In this document: positions 1 through 8,480 of the stretch, one piece after another | Layout of the letters: each line of letters opens with the position of its first letter | How positions within the stretch are numbered: the stretch's first letter is position 1 | Assembly: GCA_000063505.1 (NCBI GenBank) | Contig: CT971583.1 | Span: 496,001-560,000, forward strand | DNA: 64,000 nucleotides | Direction of reading: 5' to 3' | Origin: Synechococcus sp. WH 7803 | Lineage (GTDB): Bacteria > Cyanobacteriota > Cyanobacteriia > PCC-6307 > Cyanobiaceae | Notes under the pieces: model-generated | Database searches by the model: none | Told to the model about the DNA's origin: nothing | The model's input: only the letters and a program-made list of their open reading frames with translations | Translations under genes and position numbers: made by a program

Positions 1-239
1 TGTCTCAATCGGCAGTGATGGCTTTGGGGCAGGTTGGGATTCAAGCTCTGCCTCTGTTGATCCGAATCTGTAAAGGAGACAACATCGCTCATGTTCAGTC
101 TGCTGCGATGGCTCTCGCCGAAATTGCAGACCCTCAGGCCGAAGCTTGTTTGCGAGAGGTGCTCGATGACCCCTCGACTGATCCGTTGGCACGGCAGATG
201 GTGGAAGCGTCTCTAGGGCGTCTCGAGAGCCGCCGATAA
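1..239 (+). CDS. 3' end of a HEAT-repeat (E/F-type) bilin lyase, partial
   Basis: The reading frame is open from the left edge of the window and stops at 237-239, so only the last ~79 residues are visible. They form two or three short helical HEAT/PBS-lyase repeats (motifs such as ALPLLIRIC, AAMALAEIADPQA, CLREVLDDP). This family includes CpcE/F, CpeY/Z, CpeF, MpeU, MpeV and MpeZ, which attach and sometimes isomerise bilins on phycobiliproteins. The setting, with another lyase of the family at 347-1243 and cpeY at 2161, supports a phycoerythrin lyase, perhaps cpeZ. The visible tail is too short to tell which one. Confidence 0.7.
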   Translation, partial: SQSAVMALGQVGIQALPLLIRICKGDNIAHVQSAAMALAEIADPQAEACLREVLDDPSTDPLARQMVEASLGRLESRR

Positions 240-276
240 AAAAAGCGGGAGACCAGCCCCTCAGCTGTTCTCCCGC
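237..276 (-). terminator. Rho-independent terminator of the minus-strand lyase gene
   Basis: An 8-bp stem (GCGGGAGA at 245-252 with TCTCCCGC at 269-276) is followed, read on the minus strand, by a run of T (the AAAAAAA at 238-244 on the plus strand). It lies about 70 nt downstream of the stop codon of the gene at 347-1243. There is no T run on the plus-strand side, so it does not look like a terminator for the left-edge gene. Confidence 0.7.
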
Positions 277-346
277 GGTGGCGCATGTAGTGCTCGACGC
301 GAACACCACCTTATGACGATACGTTAACGAATTGACGCAACGAAGT

Positions 347-1243
347 TTAGGAGCGCTTATGGAGCTGATTAATGGCGAGTTGCAGGATTGGTTTGATCGT
401 GTCATCCGATTCGATCGTCATGCGTTCAGACAGAGCTTTGATCGCGACGGGATCCTCGAGTTTCATCAGTGAAAGGGCTGCGTTTTTGCGAACGAGTGCA
501 GATTCATCGTTCAAGTTGGGCTGCAGCAGAGGGAGAGCCCACTGGCTGTCATTGAGTTTGCCCAGTAACGTCGTCGCCTCAGCGCGGACGTCCTCGTCGT
601 CGTCCTGCAGTGCATTGGTCAGGAGTTCTCGAGCATCGTCGTCTCCGGAATTTTGAATTTGATCACCGAGAGCCGCGATAGCCGCGGTGCGTATCCGTGC
701 TTCAGGCGAACGTGCTGCCTCCCGAAGTGCTTCAGGGGCTCGGGCTCCTACGAAGGCCAGCCCCCAGCTGGCAAGTCCTGTCTGCATTGGTGTGTTGTTG
801 GAATCCACGAGAATCTTGAGGAGTCCTTCAACGGCTTCTGATCCAATAACAGCCATGGCACCAACAGCCGATCCCTGAACCACGGGATCGTCGTCATTGA
901 GCAGTGCTTTGAGCAGGTGGGGTAGCGCCTGCTTGTCTGCTATCAATGTGAGGGTCTTGGCTGCAGCGCGCCGTACGGTCACGTTCTCGTGATCGCACAT
1001 GGCCTGACACAACGCAGGAACCGCTGCGCTACCAACCGAGCCAAGGCTTTCAGCAAAGGTGAGACGGAGCAGTCCTCGCTTGTCTCCGAGTCCTGCCACC
1101 ATCCGCTCGATCGCCTGGGTATCGCCCGCCAAACGTTGGCCTTGCCGCAGCTGCTGCTTGAGCTCCTCGGCAAGGTGCTCAGCTTCGTCTTCGCTCAGCG
1201 TGACGGGTTCAGCACTGGTCAGCGATGAGGGTGCGTTGGTCAA
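347..1243 (-). CDS. HEAT-repeat bilin lyase of the CpeF/MpeV/MpeU group
   Basis: The 298-residue protein is built almost wholly of HEAT-like helical pairs from about residue 50 to the end (FAESLGSVGSAAVPAL, VRRAAAKTLTLIADKQAL, ALGDQIQNSGDDDA). An acidic, Gln-rich N-terminus (about residues 15-40) precedes them. Length and repeat style fit the CpeF/MpeV/MpeU type of phycoerythrin lyase or lyase-isomerase, which ligates phycoerythrobilin or phycourobilin to PE subunits. It is shorter than CpeY (437 aa) and the MpeY-type lyase (397 aa) nearby. It is divergent from the DUF2656 gene, with about 70 nt between the starts, and ends at its own terminator. Which subunit and cysteine it serves cannot be read from the sequence. 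Confidence 0.8.
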   Translation of the reverse strand: MTNAPSSLTSAEPVTLSEDEAEHLAEELKQQLRQGQRLAGDTQAIERMVAGLGDKRGLLRLTFAESLGSVGSAAVPALCQAMCDHENVTVRRAAAKTLTLIADKQALPHLLKALLNDDDPVVQGSAVGAMAVIGSEAVEGLLKILVDSNNTPMQTGLASWGLAFVGARAPEALREAARSPEARIRTAAIAALGDQIQNSGDDDARELLTNALQDDDEDVRAEATTLLGKLNDSQWALPLLQPNLNDESALVRKNAALSLMKLEDPVAIKALSERMTIESDDTIKPILQLAINQLHKRS

Positions 1244-1314
1244 GATTGAGCTGAAGCGGTGATTCAGTATCCGATGCTGTGGTCGCTAAGGTCACTCCAA
1301 TGTTCTGAATCGTT

Positions 1315-1749
1315 GTGACCACCTTCGTTCTTTCCCACAATCTGCAGGTCAACGATTCAGCTGTGCCGGCCCTGGCCTTTGATGTTTTGACGGCTGGTTT
1401 GCAAACGCATTGCCCCTCGGTCACTGCGGCTGAAGCGCTTAGTCATCCGCACTGGAAAGTGAAACTTGAATCGACGGCTTCACCCGACGCTCTCGCGCGT
1501 GAGCTCGTTCAGGGGTGGCGTCGGGTGCGTGAAGGCCTGGGTCATGGCCATGCCCATGCCGTGATGGCCCTTGGCGGTCGCAAAGACTCCGAAGGCAACC
1601 CTGGTGCGCCCCTGCAACAAGGTGGTTGGGGCGTTGATGTGGTGGAAACAGCAGATGCTCAGGGTTTTCTGGCTGCAATCAATTGGACCGGCCTGACGGC
1701 CGGTCGCCCTGCGGATGGGGTCTTTGAAGTGATTGACCCCGCCTCCTGA
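1315..1749 (+). CDS. DUF2656 protein of the phycobilisome region
   Basis: A 144-residue soluble protein starting at a GTG codon (GTG ACC ACC TTC). It resembles the DUF2656 family, small proteins of unknown function that occur in phycobilisome gene clusters. Visible features are a compact alpha/beta pattern, a His-rich turn (GHGHAHAVMALGG, about residues 75-87) and a conserved-looking Trp/Gly tail (GGWGVDVVETADAQGF). There is no signal peptide or membrane segment. It is divergently transcribed from the lyase at 347-1243 and convergent with the CpcD-domain gene, whose stop lies 2 nt away. The GTG start is chosen because no in-frame ATG lies nearby. Confidence 0.75.
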   Translation: MTTFVLSHNLQVNDSAVPALAFDVLTAGLQTHCPSVTAAEALSHPHWKVKLESTASPDALARELVQGWRRVREGLGHGHAHAVMALGGRKDSEGNPGAPLQQGGWGVDVVETADAQGFLAAINWTGLTAGRPADGVFEVIDPAS

Positions 1750-1751
1750 GC

Positions 1752-2015
1752 TCAACCGCGACGGCGTCTGGAATTCCGGCGTCCTGCTTTCTTGGGCGTC
1801 GACTCTGATGGAACGGTTTTGGCAGCCCCTGACCCGGTCACGGGGTCTGGGTTTGTTGCTTGTGTCTGTGCACCAACGCACAAGCCCATTCCTTGAATGC
1901 GCATTCCACGGCTGTGCATGGACTGAACACTGCGGTTCAGATACTGAAAAGGAATTTTCCACGACCGTGCTGTTGATGGACGCGAGCCCGGCTCAATACT
2001 TGTTTGCACGGTCAT
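1752..2015 (-). CDS. Small CpcD-domain (rod-capping-like) protein
   Basis: An 87-residue basic protein with ATG at 2013-2015. Residues ~20-46 (IPFQYLNRSVQSMHSRGMRI) match the CpcD/linker C-terminal pattern L-x4-Q-x-I/M-x3-G-x2-I, also seen at the ends of CpeC (GKDMTSQLKYIHARGGRIVS) and CpeE (SRTIQSIQAQGGRILSI) in this window. The tail is very basic (KKAGRRNSRRRRG). CpcD-only proteins cap rods or adjust their length, so a small capping linker or regulator is the likely role. It lies alone between the DUF2656 gene and cpeY, pointing away from cpeY. The plus-strand ORF over the same bases shows no recognisable domain. The domain match was made by eye. Confidence 0.6.
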   Translation of the reverse strand: MTVQTSIEPGSRPSTARSWKIPFQYLNRSVQSMHSRGMRIQGMGLCVGAQTQATNPDPVTGSGAAKTVPSESTPKKAGRRNSRRRRG

Positions 2016-2160
2016 GAAATGTTCAAGTGTTGGACCCATCGCTTCCCTTCAATCGATTCCTTGAAACATTGACGCAGATCTCCTGCTGCAGCGAATTTTC
2101 TCAATCTTCCTTATCAGCGCGTCCTATGGCTTCGCAGGGGCAAGAGGTCCGGCAGAATTA

Positions 2161-3474
2161 ATGGCTTCAAAGACCGCTCAGATGGCCGGAGCACTCGACA
2201 ATATCCACCCCGGTTTGTCGCAACAGGAAGCGATCCGCTTGTTGATGGCTCCTCTGGCAAGCCTGGATTCTCAAAGCGATCCCTATATGGCGGCCGCACA
2301 TCTCATCAATTTTCCTGGGAAGGCAACGGAACAAGCGCTGCTGCGGTTGGTCGGTGATTCCGAGCAGGCGCAGCCCCGCCGAATAGCACGGCGCAAGGCT
2401 GTTGAGGTTTTGGCCCGGCTGGGTTGCTGTGAAGCCATTCCTGCTATCGGGCGTTGTTTGCAAAGTGATGATCCGTACCTGGTTGAAAACGCTGCCTTTG
2501 CCCTCAAGGAGTTGGGCTGTCAAGACACAGAGATCCATGCGACGTTGATCTCCTTGCTGGAACAACCGTCTCAAAATCAGCGTGTGTTGATTCAGAGCCT
2601 GGCTGCTCTTGGAGTGGCTCAAGCTCTCCCCTCGATTCAGAAACTTCAGGAGGCTGACTCTCCAGGCGTGCGTGGTGCGGCCATTAGTGCCATGGCTCAG
2701 CTTGGAGGGAGCCGGGAGCCATTGCGGCAGCTAGAGGATTCCATGTTGTTGCCGAACCAGATGGATCGGCAATCAGCTATCCAGGATGCCATTGATGCAC
2801 AAGCGGTGGAATTGCTTCCGCAGATTCTTCAAGCCCCAGTGTCGCCGGTCTTTCGGATGCGTGCAGTCAAGGCTCTCTGGCCGCAGGATGTTGTTCAACT
2901 GGCCTCGTTAAATCTGCTTTCTGTTCTCGATGCGCTTGCACTCGATCATCCTGAGTCTCTGCAGTTGGTGCATGCTTACGATCAAGCACCCACCGATGAG
3001 TTTTTAATTCAGGAGTTTTTCGGCACTGATTTCAGTCGCTGTTATCTTGCTTTGCAAACTCTCCGTGGTCGATCTGCAGCAGATCTCTGGCCTCTTTTGC
3101 ACCGGCGTTGGCTTGATGAAGCGCATAATGATTACGGCGCTCATTATTTTTTCATTCGCCTATTTGCTTTGCTTGGTGATGCCTGGCCGCAAGATTCACG
3201 AGCGATAATAAAGGCCATCCTTGATGAGGCAATCAAAACTCCAAGGCCGCAATTCATGAAATCCAAACCTGCTGCAGTGCTGGCACTGTCACGCCTTGGG
3301 TGCACGCTTTCAGAAGCAAACTGCGAACCTCTTTTGGATCCATTGCTGACTCCATTCTGGGAATGTCGCTATGCAGCCGTGATGGTGGCACCCAAACCAT
3401 GTCTGCAGCGTTCGCTCCGTGACCCATCCTCTTTTGTGGCTGCTCGTGCTGCAGAAGCTCTGAAAGCTGTGTGA
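2161..3474 (+). CDS. cpeY: Phycoerythrin alpha-subunit bilin lyase CpeY
   Basis: A 437-residue HEAT-repeat protein. Repeats run from about residue 30 to the end (RIARRKAVEVLARLGCCEAI, VENAAFALKELGC, VRGAAISAMAQLGG), and the C-terminal third carries the YGAHYFFIRL motif also seen in the neighbouring MpeY-type lyase (YGVHYLLASC). Length and repeat pattern fit CpeY, which with CpeZ attaches phycoerythrobilin to the alpha subunit of phycoerythrin I. The ATG at 2161 follows about 145 nt of non-coding sequence that should hold its promoter. It converges on mpeA and shares the hairpin at 3508-3535. A diverged MpeZ/MpeY-type enzyme is the main alternative. Confidence 0.75.
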   Translation: MASKTAQMAGALDNIHPGLSQQEAIRLLMAPLASLDSQSDPYMAAAHLINFPGKATEQALLRLVGDSEQAQPRRIARRKAVEVLARLGCCEAIPAIGRCLQSDDPYLVENAAFALKELGCQDTEIHATLISLLEQPSQNQRVLIQSLAALGVAQALPSIQKLQEADSPGVRGAAISAMAQLGGSREPLRQLEDSMLLPNQMDRQSAIQDAIDAQAVELLPQILQAPVSPVFRMRAVKALWPQDVVQLASLNLLSVLDALALDHPESLQLVHAYDQAPTDEFLIQEFFGTDFSRCYLALQTLRGRSAADLWPLLHRRWLDEAHNDYGAHYFFIRLFALLGDAWPQDSRAIIKAILDEAIKTPRPQFMKSKPAAVLALSRLGCTLSEANCEPLLDPLLTPFWECRYAAVMVAPKPCLQRSLRDPSSFVAARAAEALKAV

Positions 3475-3507
3475 TCTGAAGAGGGGGCAATGTGTTCGAT
3501 TGATGCC

Positions 3508-3535
3508 AAAAAAAAGGGCGGTGAAACCGCCCTTG
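3508..3535 (-). terminator. Terminator of the mpeBA operon (possibly bidirectional)
   Basis: A stem of AAGGGCGG and CCGCCCTT with a 4-5 nt loop is followed on the minus strand by eight T residues (A run at 3507-3516 on the plus strand). It lies 36 nt past the mpeA stop codon and about 35 nt past the cpeY stop, so it may serve both convergent genes. The T run favours mpeA. Confidence 0.85.
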
Positions 3536-3570
3536 CTTTGATGAATCGGATCGATTCGCTCGGCTGAAAA

Positions 3571-4068
3571 TCAGGCGAGGGAGTTGATCACGTAATCCAG
3601 AGCAGCGTTGTACTCGGTGAGAGCCTGGGGGCTCAGGTCGCGGGGGGCGCAACCGTCGTTACGCATCTGGGTGAAACCAGCAACGTAAGTGCCGGGGTCG
3701 ATGCTGAGAGCTTTGTAGACCTCGCGCTGACCGTTGATGGCCAGTTCGTCCAGAGGGCCGGTGCCGCCAACGACCAAGGAGTAGTTGATCAGACGCAGGT
3801 AGTGCACGAAGTCGCGCTTGCACTTTTCCTTACCTTCAGTTGCGCACTGGCGGGGCTGACGGCCGGTGGCACCGTTGGGGTACTGGGTGTAAACAGCGTC
3901 GACAGCGCGCTGGGCGATGGCGTCGTAGTTCTGGGCGATCTTTTCAGCAGCCTCGAGACGGGCAGCTGCACGTTGGAGGGAACCCTGCACAGACTCCAGG
4001 TCGGAGCTGGTGGGGAAACGGGAACCGCTGTCAGCGGAGCCGATGACGGTGGTGAGAACGGACTTCAT
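3571..4068 (-). CDS. mpeA: Class II phycoerythrin alpha subunit
   Basis: A 165-residue phycobiliprotein globin, the typical MpeA length. The three cysteines that carry bilins in MpeA are present: Cys75 (RQPRQC), Cys83 (GKEKCKRD) and Cys140 (NDGCAPRD). The Cys75-Cys83 insert separates it from CpeA and phycocyanin alpha, which lack the Cys75 site. The Arg-Asp pair after Cys83 is the usual bilin contact. It forms (alpha-beta)6 PEII hexamers with MpeB at the rod ends. It lies 39 nt downstream of mpeB in one operon and ends at a strong terminator. The bilin at Cys83 (PEB or PUB) depends on the MpeY/MpeZ/MpeQ-type lyase present. Confidence 0.95.
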   Translation of the reverse strand: MKSVLTTVIGSADSGSRFPTSSDLESVQGSLQRAAARLEAAEKIAQNYDAIAQRAVDAVYTQYPNGATGRQPRQCATEGKEKCKRDFVHYLRLINYSLVVGGTGPLDELAINGQREVYKALSIDPGTYVAGFTQMRNDGCAPRDLSPQALTEYNAALDYVINSLA

Positions 4069-4107
4069 TGATTCAGGAGAAGGGTTTGCTTGAAATCGTC
4101 AGGCGGT

Positions 4108-4804
<697 letters not shown>

Positions 4805-5998
4805 TTAGCTGAGCTTTTTCAGGGCTTGCCCGCAGCTCCACCTCAGGGGTTTCCATCGATTTGAATGGCTGAGCTCCTGCAATGTTGGTCGCTGGTCCTT
4901 GAGCTCGAGACGCACGCAGCTCCAGGCTGCAGCAACGCGAGACTTGGCGTACTGCGGTGCTGTTTCTTCTAAGGCTTGGCGAACCAGGTCGCCCCGTTCA
5001 CGAAGTTGCAGGAGGCCGGTGCAGCTCGCCAGGAGGTAGTGCACTCCATAGTCACTGCCGAGGTCTGAGTGCAACGTTTCCATCAGATTGAGCTGATGGT
5101 CCTTCTGAAGGCTCATCAGCGCCTTGGCTGCTGCGTACTGCTGGGCCTCATCGCGATGTTGCAGGCCATTCCGGATTGCTTTTTCAGTTGCACAGGTGGA
5201 TGACACGACGTCCAGGTCAAGTTGGCGTGGGTCGTCCTGGAGAAGCTGTTCGAGGAGCTCTGTTGCCTCTGGGTTGATTGAGCCATCCTCTGTTTCGGCC
5301 ATCTGAAAGGCGCTTTTGGCTCGTAACGGCATCGAGACTGGACAACGGGTCAGTGGCTCCAAGGCTTCAAGACGACCGGCATCACCTAAATCGATCACAG
5401 CAGCGCGGCGGCGTCCTGGGTTGTTGTCTTGCAGTTGCTCGATAAGCGGGGCGAGACCGTCGCGCTGTCCGCCCACGCGTACGGCGTGTGCATGAGCCGC
5501 ACCTGCCACCAGCGGGTTGCCGTCCTGACGACAACGATCAATGGCTCGATCGCGATCGGCCATGCCAAGCCGAGTGAAAGCCTGAACCACGGCGCGCCTC
5601 TGATTGTCTGGTCCCTGCAGTGCGCCAATCAGTCTGGCCTGGTCACGTTCACCAAGAGGGGTGCCGATCCGTGCGATCGCGTCTGCGGCATTGACCACCG
5701 TGGGTTCATCGTCTGCACTCAAGGCCTGTAGAAGCACTGGGAGTGCTTTGGGATTTTTACGCCTCCCTAGGGCATCCAATGCTTTCCTGCGGGTGATGCG
5801 CTCGTAGAGGTTGTCCGACGGATTCGCGCCAGCTTTGAGCAGAAGGTCTAAGGATTCAGAGGATGTGCAAGCTCCAAGGCGTGTCGCGGCAAGGTACTTC
5901 AGCCCAGGGTTGTCAAGTTCGCCTGGATCCTTGAGCAGGGTTGACATCGCTGATTCTTCACTCATTCCGGAGAACAGAGTGTCGAAACGTTCACTCAT
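4805..5998 (-). CDS. mpeY: PEII alpha-subunit bilin lyase / lyase-isomerase, MpeY/MpeQ type
   Basis: A 397-residue HEAT-repeat protein (RITRRKALDALGRRKNP, VVNAADAIARIGT, RRAAVIDLGDAGRLEALEPL), homologous in layout to CpeY, including a C-terminal DYGVHYLLASCTGLL segment. It sits directly upstream of mpeBA on the same strand, the place known for mpeY in PEII strains and for mpeQ in blue-light specialists. MpeY ligates PEB to MpeA Cys83, whereas MpeQ and MpeZ also isomerise it to PUB. Family and position are well supported, but the choice between mpeY and mpeQ is not, and needs a phylogeny. It is divergent from the gene at 6077. Confidence 0.75.
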   Translation of the reverse strand: MSERFDTLFSGMSEESAMSTLLKDPGELDNPGLKYLAATRLGACTSSESLDLLLKAGANPSDNLYERITRRKALDALGRRKNPKALPVLLQALSADDEPTVVNAADAIARIGTPLGERDQARLIGALQGPDNQRRAVVQAFTRLGMADRDRAIDRCRQDGNPLVAGAAHAHAVRVGGQRDGLAPLIEQLQDNNPGRRRAAVIDLGDAGRLEALEPLTRCPVSMPLRAKSAFQMAETEDGSINPEATELLEQLLQDDPRQLDLDVVSSTCATEKAIRNGLQHRDEAQQYAAAKALMSLQKDHQLNLMETLHSDLGSDYGVHYLLASCTGLLQLRERGDLVRQALEETAPQYAKSRVAAAWSCVRLELKDQRPTLQELSHSNRWKPLRWSCGQALKKLS

Positions 5999-6076
5999 TG
6001 ATGGTTAGGGAGTAGGAGGGTGACACGAGACCATTGATCGCGCTTAAGATCACGCGTTATTTGGAGGATAAGCTAG

Positions 6077-6382
6077 GTGGATGCGAGCAGAATGGCTGCG
6101 GAGGAAATCCGCCAATTTCTTGATGCATATCAAGAAGATTCAGCTTTGAATGCACTGTCCACGCTTGAGGACCTCAATTGTTTGCTCAAGGGTTGCGACA
6201 GCTCTTTGAGCGGTGCCTTGATCCCGTTGGAGCAAGCGCAACGGCCACCCAAAATTCTTGTTGATTCCGGCCAAACCAAAACTGGGATTCCGTGGCGCAC
6301 CTTGCAATGCCCTGGGGGGCCGCTTGTTCTTCAGATGATTTGTGAGAAAGTCAATATTGCTCTTTGGGTTCAGGAGTGCTGA
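6077..6382 (+). CDS. Unknown small protein of the PE gene region
   Basis: A 101-residue protein from a GTG at 6077; an ATG at 6092 gives 96 residues and is equally plausible. The N-terminus is an acidic helix (AAEEIRQFLDAYQEDSALNAL). The C-terminal half looks like a beta-rich fold (GIPWRTLQCPGGPLVLQM). There are no membrane segments. I do not recognise a family. It stops 2 nt before the ATG of the Nif11-domain gene, so the two are almost certainly cotranscribed. Both diverge from the mpeY-type lyase, which suggests a phycoerythrin-related role. Confidence 0.65.
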   Translation: MDASRMAAEEIRQFLDAYQEDSALNALSTLEDLNCLLKGCDSSLSGALIPLEQAQRPPKILVDSGQTKTGIPWRTLQCPGGPLVLQMICEKVNIALWVQEC

Positions 6383-6384
6383 TC

Positions 6385-6975
6385 ATGGCGGGTCCAGGAC
6401 TGGAACGTTTCGTTCAAGCCATTGTTGATGATCATGGCCTGGCGACTGGCATTAAAACCCTCGGCACTCACTACGACATCGTTGCTTTTGCCAATCTTCG
6501 CGGATACCCCGTCAATTTGTCTGAATGGGGGCGTTATGTGGCGATGGACACGTTGCAGGCTTCCGATCAGGAGATCACGTTGATGCAACAAGCGGATCCA
6601 GCCCATTGGAGTTGGGCTTTTCGACAATTATCACGCTGGCGTTCGTTGTTGATGGATGGAGCTGGGCAAGAAGGTCTTCTAGGCCCAGCCGAACTGAGTG
6701 CTTCATCTCCACCGCCCATTGTTGAAGCAACATCGACACTGAATCCAGTGCCTGCGACCGATGAGCAAAAAGATGCGGCTCTCCAGGCATTCATTGCCCT
6801 GGTTCGATCTCGGCCAGATCTCAAAGATCAGGTCAAGGCAGCGCGCAATCAAGATGATGTGATTTCTTTGGCCGCGCAACAAGGATTTTCCATTGACTCA
6901 CTCACTCTTTTGCGGAGTTGGAGTCAAGTCTCTGATTTCAGTAAACCAACCTGGTTTGGTTGGTTTGACGATTAA
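6385..6975 (+). CDS. Double Nif11-domain protein in the PE gene region
   Basis: A 196-residue soluble protein. Two stretches resemble the Nif11 fold: residues ~4-60 (LERFVQAIVDDHGLATGIKT ... DIVAFANLRGYPVN) and ~127-180 (ALQAFIALVRSRPDLKDQV ... VISLAAQQGFSIDSL). The pattern is an 'xLxxFhxxhxxDxxLxxxh' helix followed by 'hhxhAxxxGaxhs'. A Pro/Ser-rich linker (about residues 100-126) separates them, and the C-terminus is aromatic (KPTWFGWFDD). Nif11 domains usually serve as RiPP leaders or occur in nitrogen-fixation proteins, but here there is no GG cleavage site or core. It is coupled to the 101-aa gene and convergent with cpeR. Function unknown; an adaptor or substrate-binding role is only a guess. 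Confidence 0.75.
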   Translation: MAGPGLERFVQAIVDDHGLATGIKTLGTHYDIVAFANLRGYPVNLSEWGRYVAMDTLQASDQEITLMQQADPAHWSWAFRQLSRWRSLLMDGAGQEGLLGPAELSASSPPPIVEATSTLNPVPATDEQKDAALQAFIALVRSRPDLKDQVKAARNQDDVISLAAQQGFSIDSLTLLRSWSQVSDFSKPTWFGWFDD

Positions 6976-6979
6976 GTCC

Positions 6980-7288
6980 TTAACTGATTTCTGCATAACG
7001 CGTGCGTGTTGTGCCTCGTTTTGCCCAATAGGTCACTAAGCTTTCGCCACCCGGTCGAGGCACAGCTGCTGTTGCTCGAAGAATTTTGAAGGTGCGTCGT
7101 GGCCCCATTGGCCAGTTTCCAGCAGCTGAAACCTTGCGAACAGTCCCACCGAGCTGCTCAATGCAAAATTCAAATTTGTCTAGATGGGTCTGATCAACAG
7201 TTTCAAAAATAAAATCTGTTCCTTCACAAATCAGGTGCTGGGAGCGAATCCAGGCTTTGAGTTGTTTTTCTGAATCAGCGAAAGCCAT
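6980..7288 (-). CDS. cpeR: Phycoerythrin activator CpeR (by synteny)
   Basis: A 102-residue basic protein without signal peptide or membrane segment. It is last in a minus-strand series of two PE linkers, cpeS, cpeT and this gene, which matches the Fremyella cpeCDESTR order. CpeR there is a small activator needed for cpeBA expression. The start (MAFADSEKQLKAWIRSQ) lies 26 nt after the cpeT stop, consistent with one transcript. I identify it by position, size and charge rather than by a diagnostic motif; a small PBS-associated protein of other function is possible. Confidence 0.65.
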   Translation of the reverse strand: MAFADSEKQLKAWIRSQHLICEGTDFIFETVDQTHLDKFEFCIEQLGGTVRKVSAAGNWPMGPRRTFKILRATAAVPRPGGESLVTYWAKRGTTRTRYAEIS

Positions 7289-7314
7289 CGATAGTGTTTA
7301 AACACGCCCAGTGA

Positions 7315-7929
7315 TTACCAACGCAGCCAGTGCTCATCAAGATGATCACCGAGATAGGCAACGCGTTCGAACCGAAGGGGGCCATGCTCTGACCCCCATC
7401 TCTGTTCATCGGTTTCCGGATCAAACCCCCGATCGCGACTGATCCAGTCTGTGGCATTCATCTCCACTTCGCTCACCAGATAGGTGAGATGTCCGTCCCT
7501 AGGGACAAGACAATTTTTCCCGGGCTCCACTCCCCCTCGATAATGACCTGCATCGATTTCCCGGAAGTGCATGCCACAACCGCACCGTGGTTTGAGCGAA
7601 TCAGTGTTGAGGCTGTTCAACAGCTCAGGTCTCTGACCAGCGCCTGCCAGGCGGATCGGGTCGCCGAACCCGAAATTTTCCACAATGAAGTGATCACCCT
7701 CTGCCGGGAGTAGACGATGCACACCCTGGCGATAGGGACTCCAAGGGGCGTGATCGTAACTCTGTTCGGAATAGAACCCTGGTGCATTCAGGACTTCCCA
7801 AGGAAGCGGTCTGAAGAAGATGTTGATGTGGGCAAAGTCTTTGGGATTGTTCTGGGCTTGCTTTCGATTGCTGTAGTGGCCGGCTAGCGTTTTGGCAAAG
7901 CGGAGCAGGTCGTTTGTGGAAGAACTCAT
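7315..7929 (-). CDS. cpeT: T-type bilin lyase CpeT
   Basis: A 204-residue protein of the CpcT/CpeT family. Its features are an N-terminal helix (LLRFAKTLAGHYSNRKQA), beta-barrel strands with HINIFFRPLPWEVL and GFYSEQSYD, a Cys-Gly-Cys-Gly segment (RCGCGMHF) and a C-terminal DQR-like stretch (DPETDEQRWGSEHGPLRFER). CpcT attaches bilins at Cys-beta155-type sites; CpeT is its PE counterpart or a chaperone for it. The ATG at 7927-7929 gives the family length, whereas the longer open frame would run into cpeS. The gene starts 14 nt after the cpeS stop. Confidence 0.9.
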   Translation of the reverse strand: MSSSTNDLLRFAKTLAGHYSNRKQAQNNPKDFAHINIFFRPLPWEVLNAPGFYSEQSYDHAPWSPYRQGVHRLLPAEGDHFIVENFGFGDPIRLAGAGQRPELLNSLNTDSLKPRCGCGMHFREIDAGHYRGGVEPGKNCLVPRDGHLTYLVSEVEMNATDWISRDRGFDPETDEQRWGSEHGPLRFERVAYLGDHLDEHWLRW

Positions 7930-7943
7930 GATCTCTCTTGGCA

Positions 7944-8480
7944 TCAGCTGGTGAGGCGACGGACCTCTGAAGCAAATGACGTCTGGAGGACTCCCGAGCC
8001 GGCCGATGTACGTAGGACTGACGACCGACATCGCACGTTGTCAGAGACAAACCAGATCCGTTCTTCGGCAATGGACTGTTCGTACTTGGTTGTCAGAACA
8101 AACGTTCCGTCACTGAGAAATGCATAGCTTGACTGCGCTGGAGCGGCTTCGGCATAGCCAACACTCCGGAGGAGTAGTCCGTGTGTGTCATCGATGGGTA
8201 ATGGCACGATCAGGCATGACCCTGCCGAGACTTCGCTGGGGTCATCCGGTTCCCAGTCACTCTCTGCTGCCCATTTCATACGGAATGGGCAGGAAATGCT
8301 TCGGTCAGAATGTTGCTCTGAAGCCGCTAAGAGTTGGGCAATATCTGCATCATTGTTATCAGTTTTTGAGATCTCAACTTCGCTGAGGACATCCTCAAAT
8401 TGCTGAAAAGCGAGGGAGTGGCCTGATCGCATGGATCGCCACCTACCCTCGCTCTGAGCAACGAATTGCTCAATATTCAT
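7944..8480 (-). CDS. cpeS: S-type bilin lyase CpeS
   Basis: A 178-residue CpeS/CpcS-family lyase. The typical N-terminus is a Phe-rich helix with SEGRWRSMRSGHSLAFQQFE (about residues 10-29). The middle carries CPFRMKWAAESDWE, and near the C-terminus lie an E-R-I-W-F-V motif and a conserved Arg-Cys-Arg turn. Family members attach PEB to beta-Cys82-type sites in a lipocalin-like barrel. The ATG at 8478-8480 overlaps the stop codon of the 56-aa ORF upstream (ATGA), so translation is probably coupled. The upstream extension of the open frame has no family similarity. Confidence 0.9.
   Translation of the reverse strand: MNIEQFVAQSEGRWRSMRSGHSLAFQQFEDVLSEVEISKTDNNDADIAQLLAASEQHSDRSISCPFRMKWAAESDWEPDDPSEVSAGSCLIVPLPIDDTHGLLLRSVGYAEAAPAQSSYAFLSDGTFVLTTKYEQSIAEERIWFVSDNVRCRSSVLRTSAGSGVLQTSFASEVRRLTS

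Noticed and set aside
1733-2017. Plus-strand 94-aa frame over the CpcD-domain gene
   Set aside because: It has no family motif, while the minus-strand frame shows a CpcD signature; treated as a shadow.
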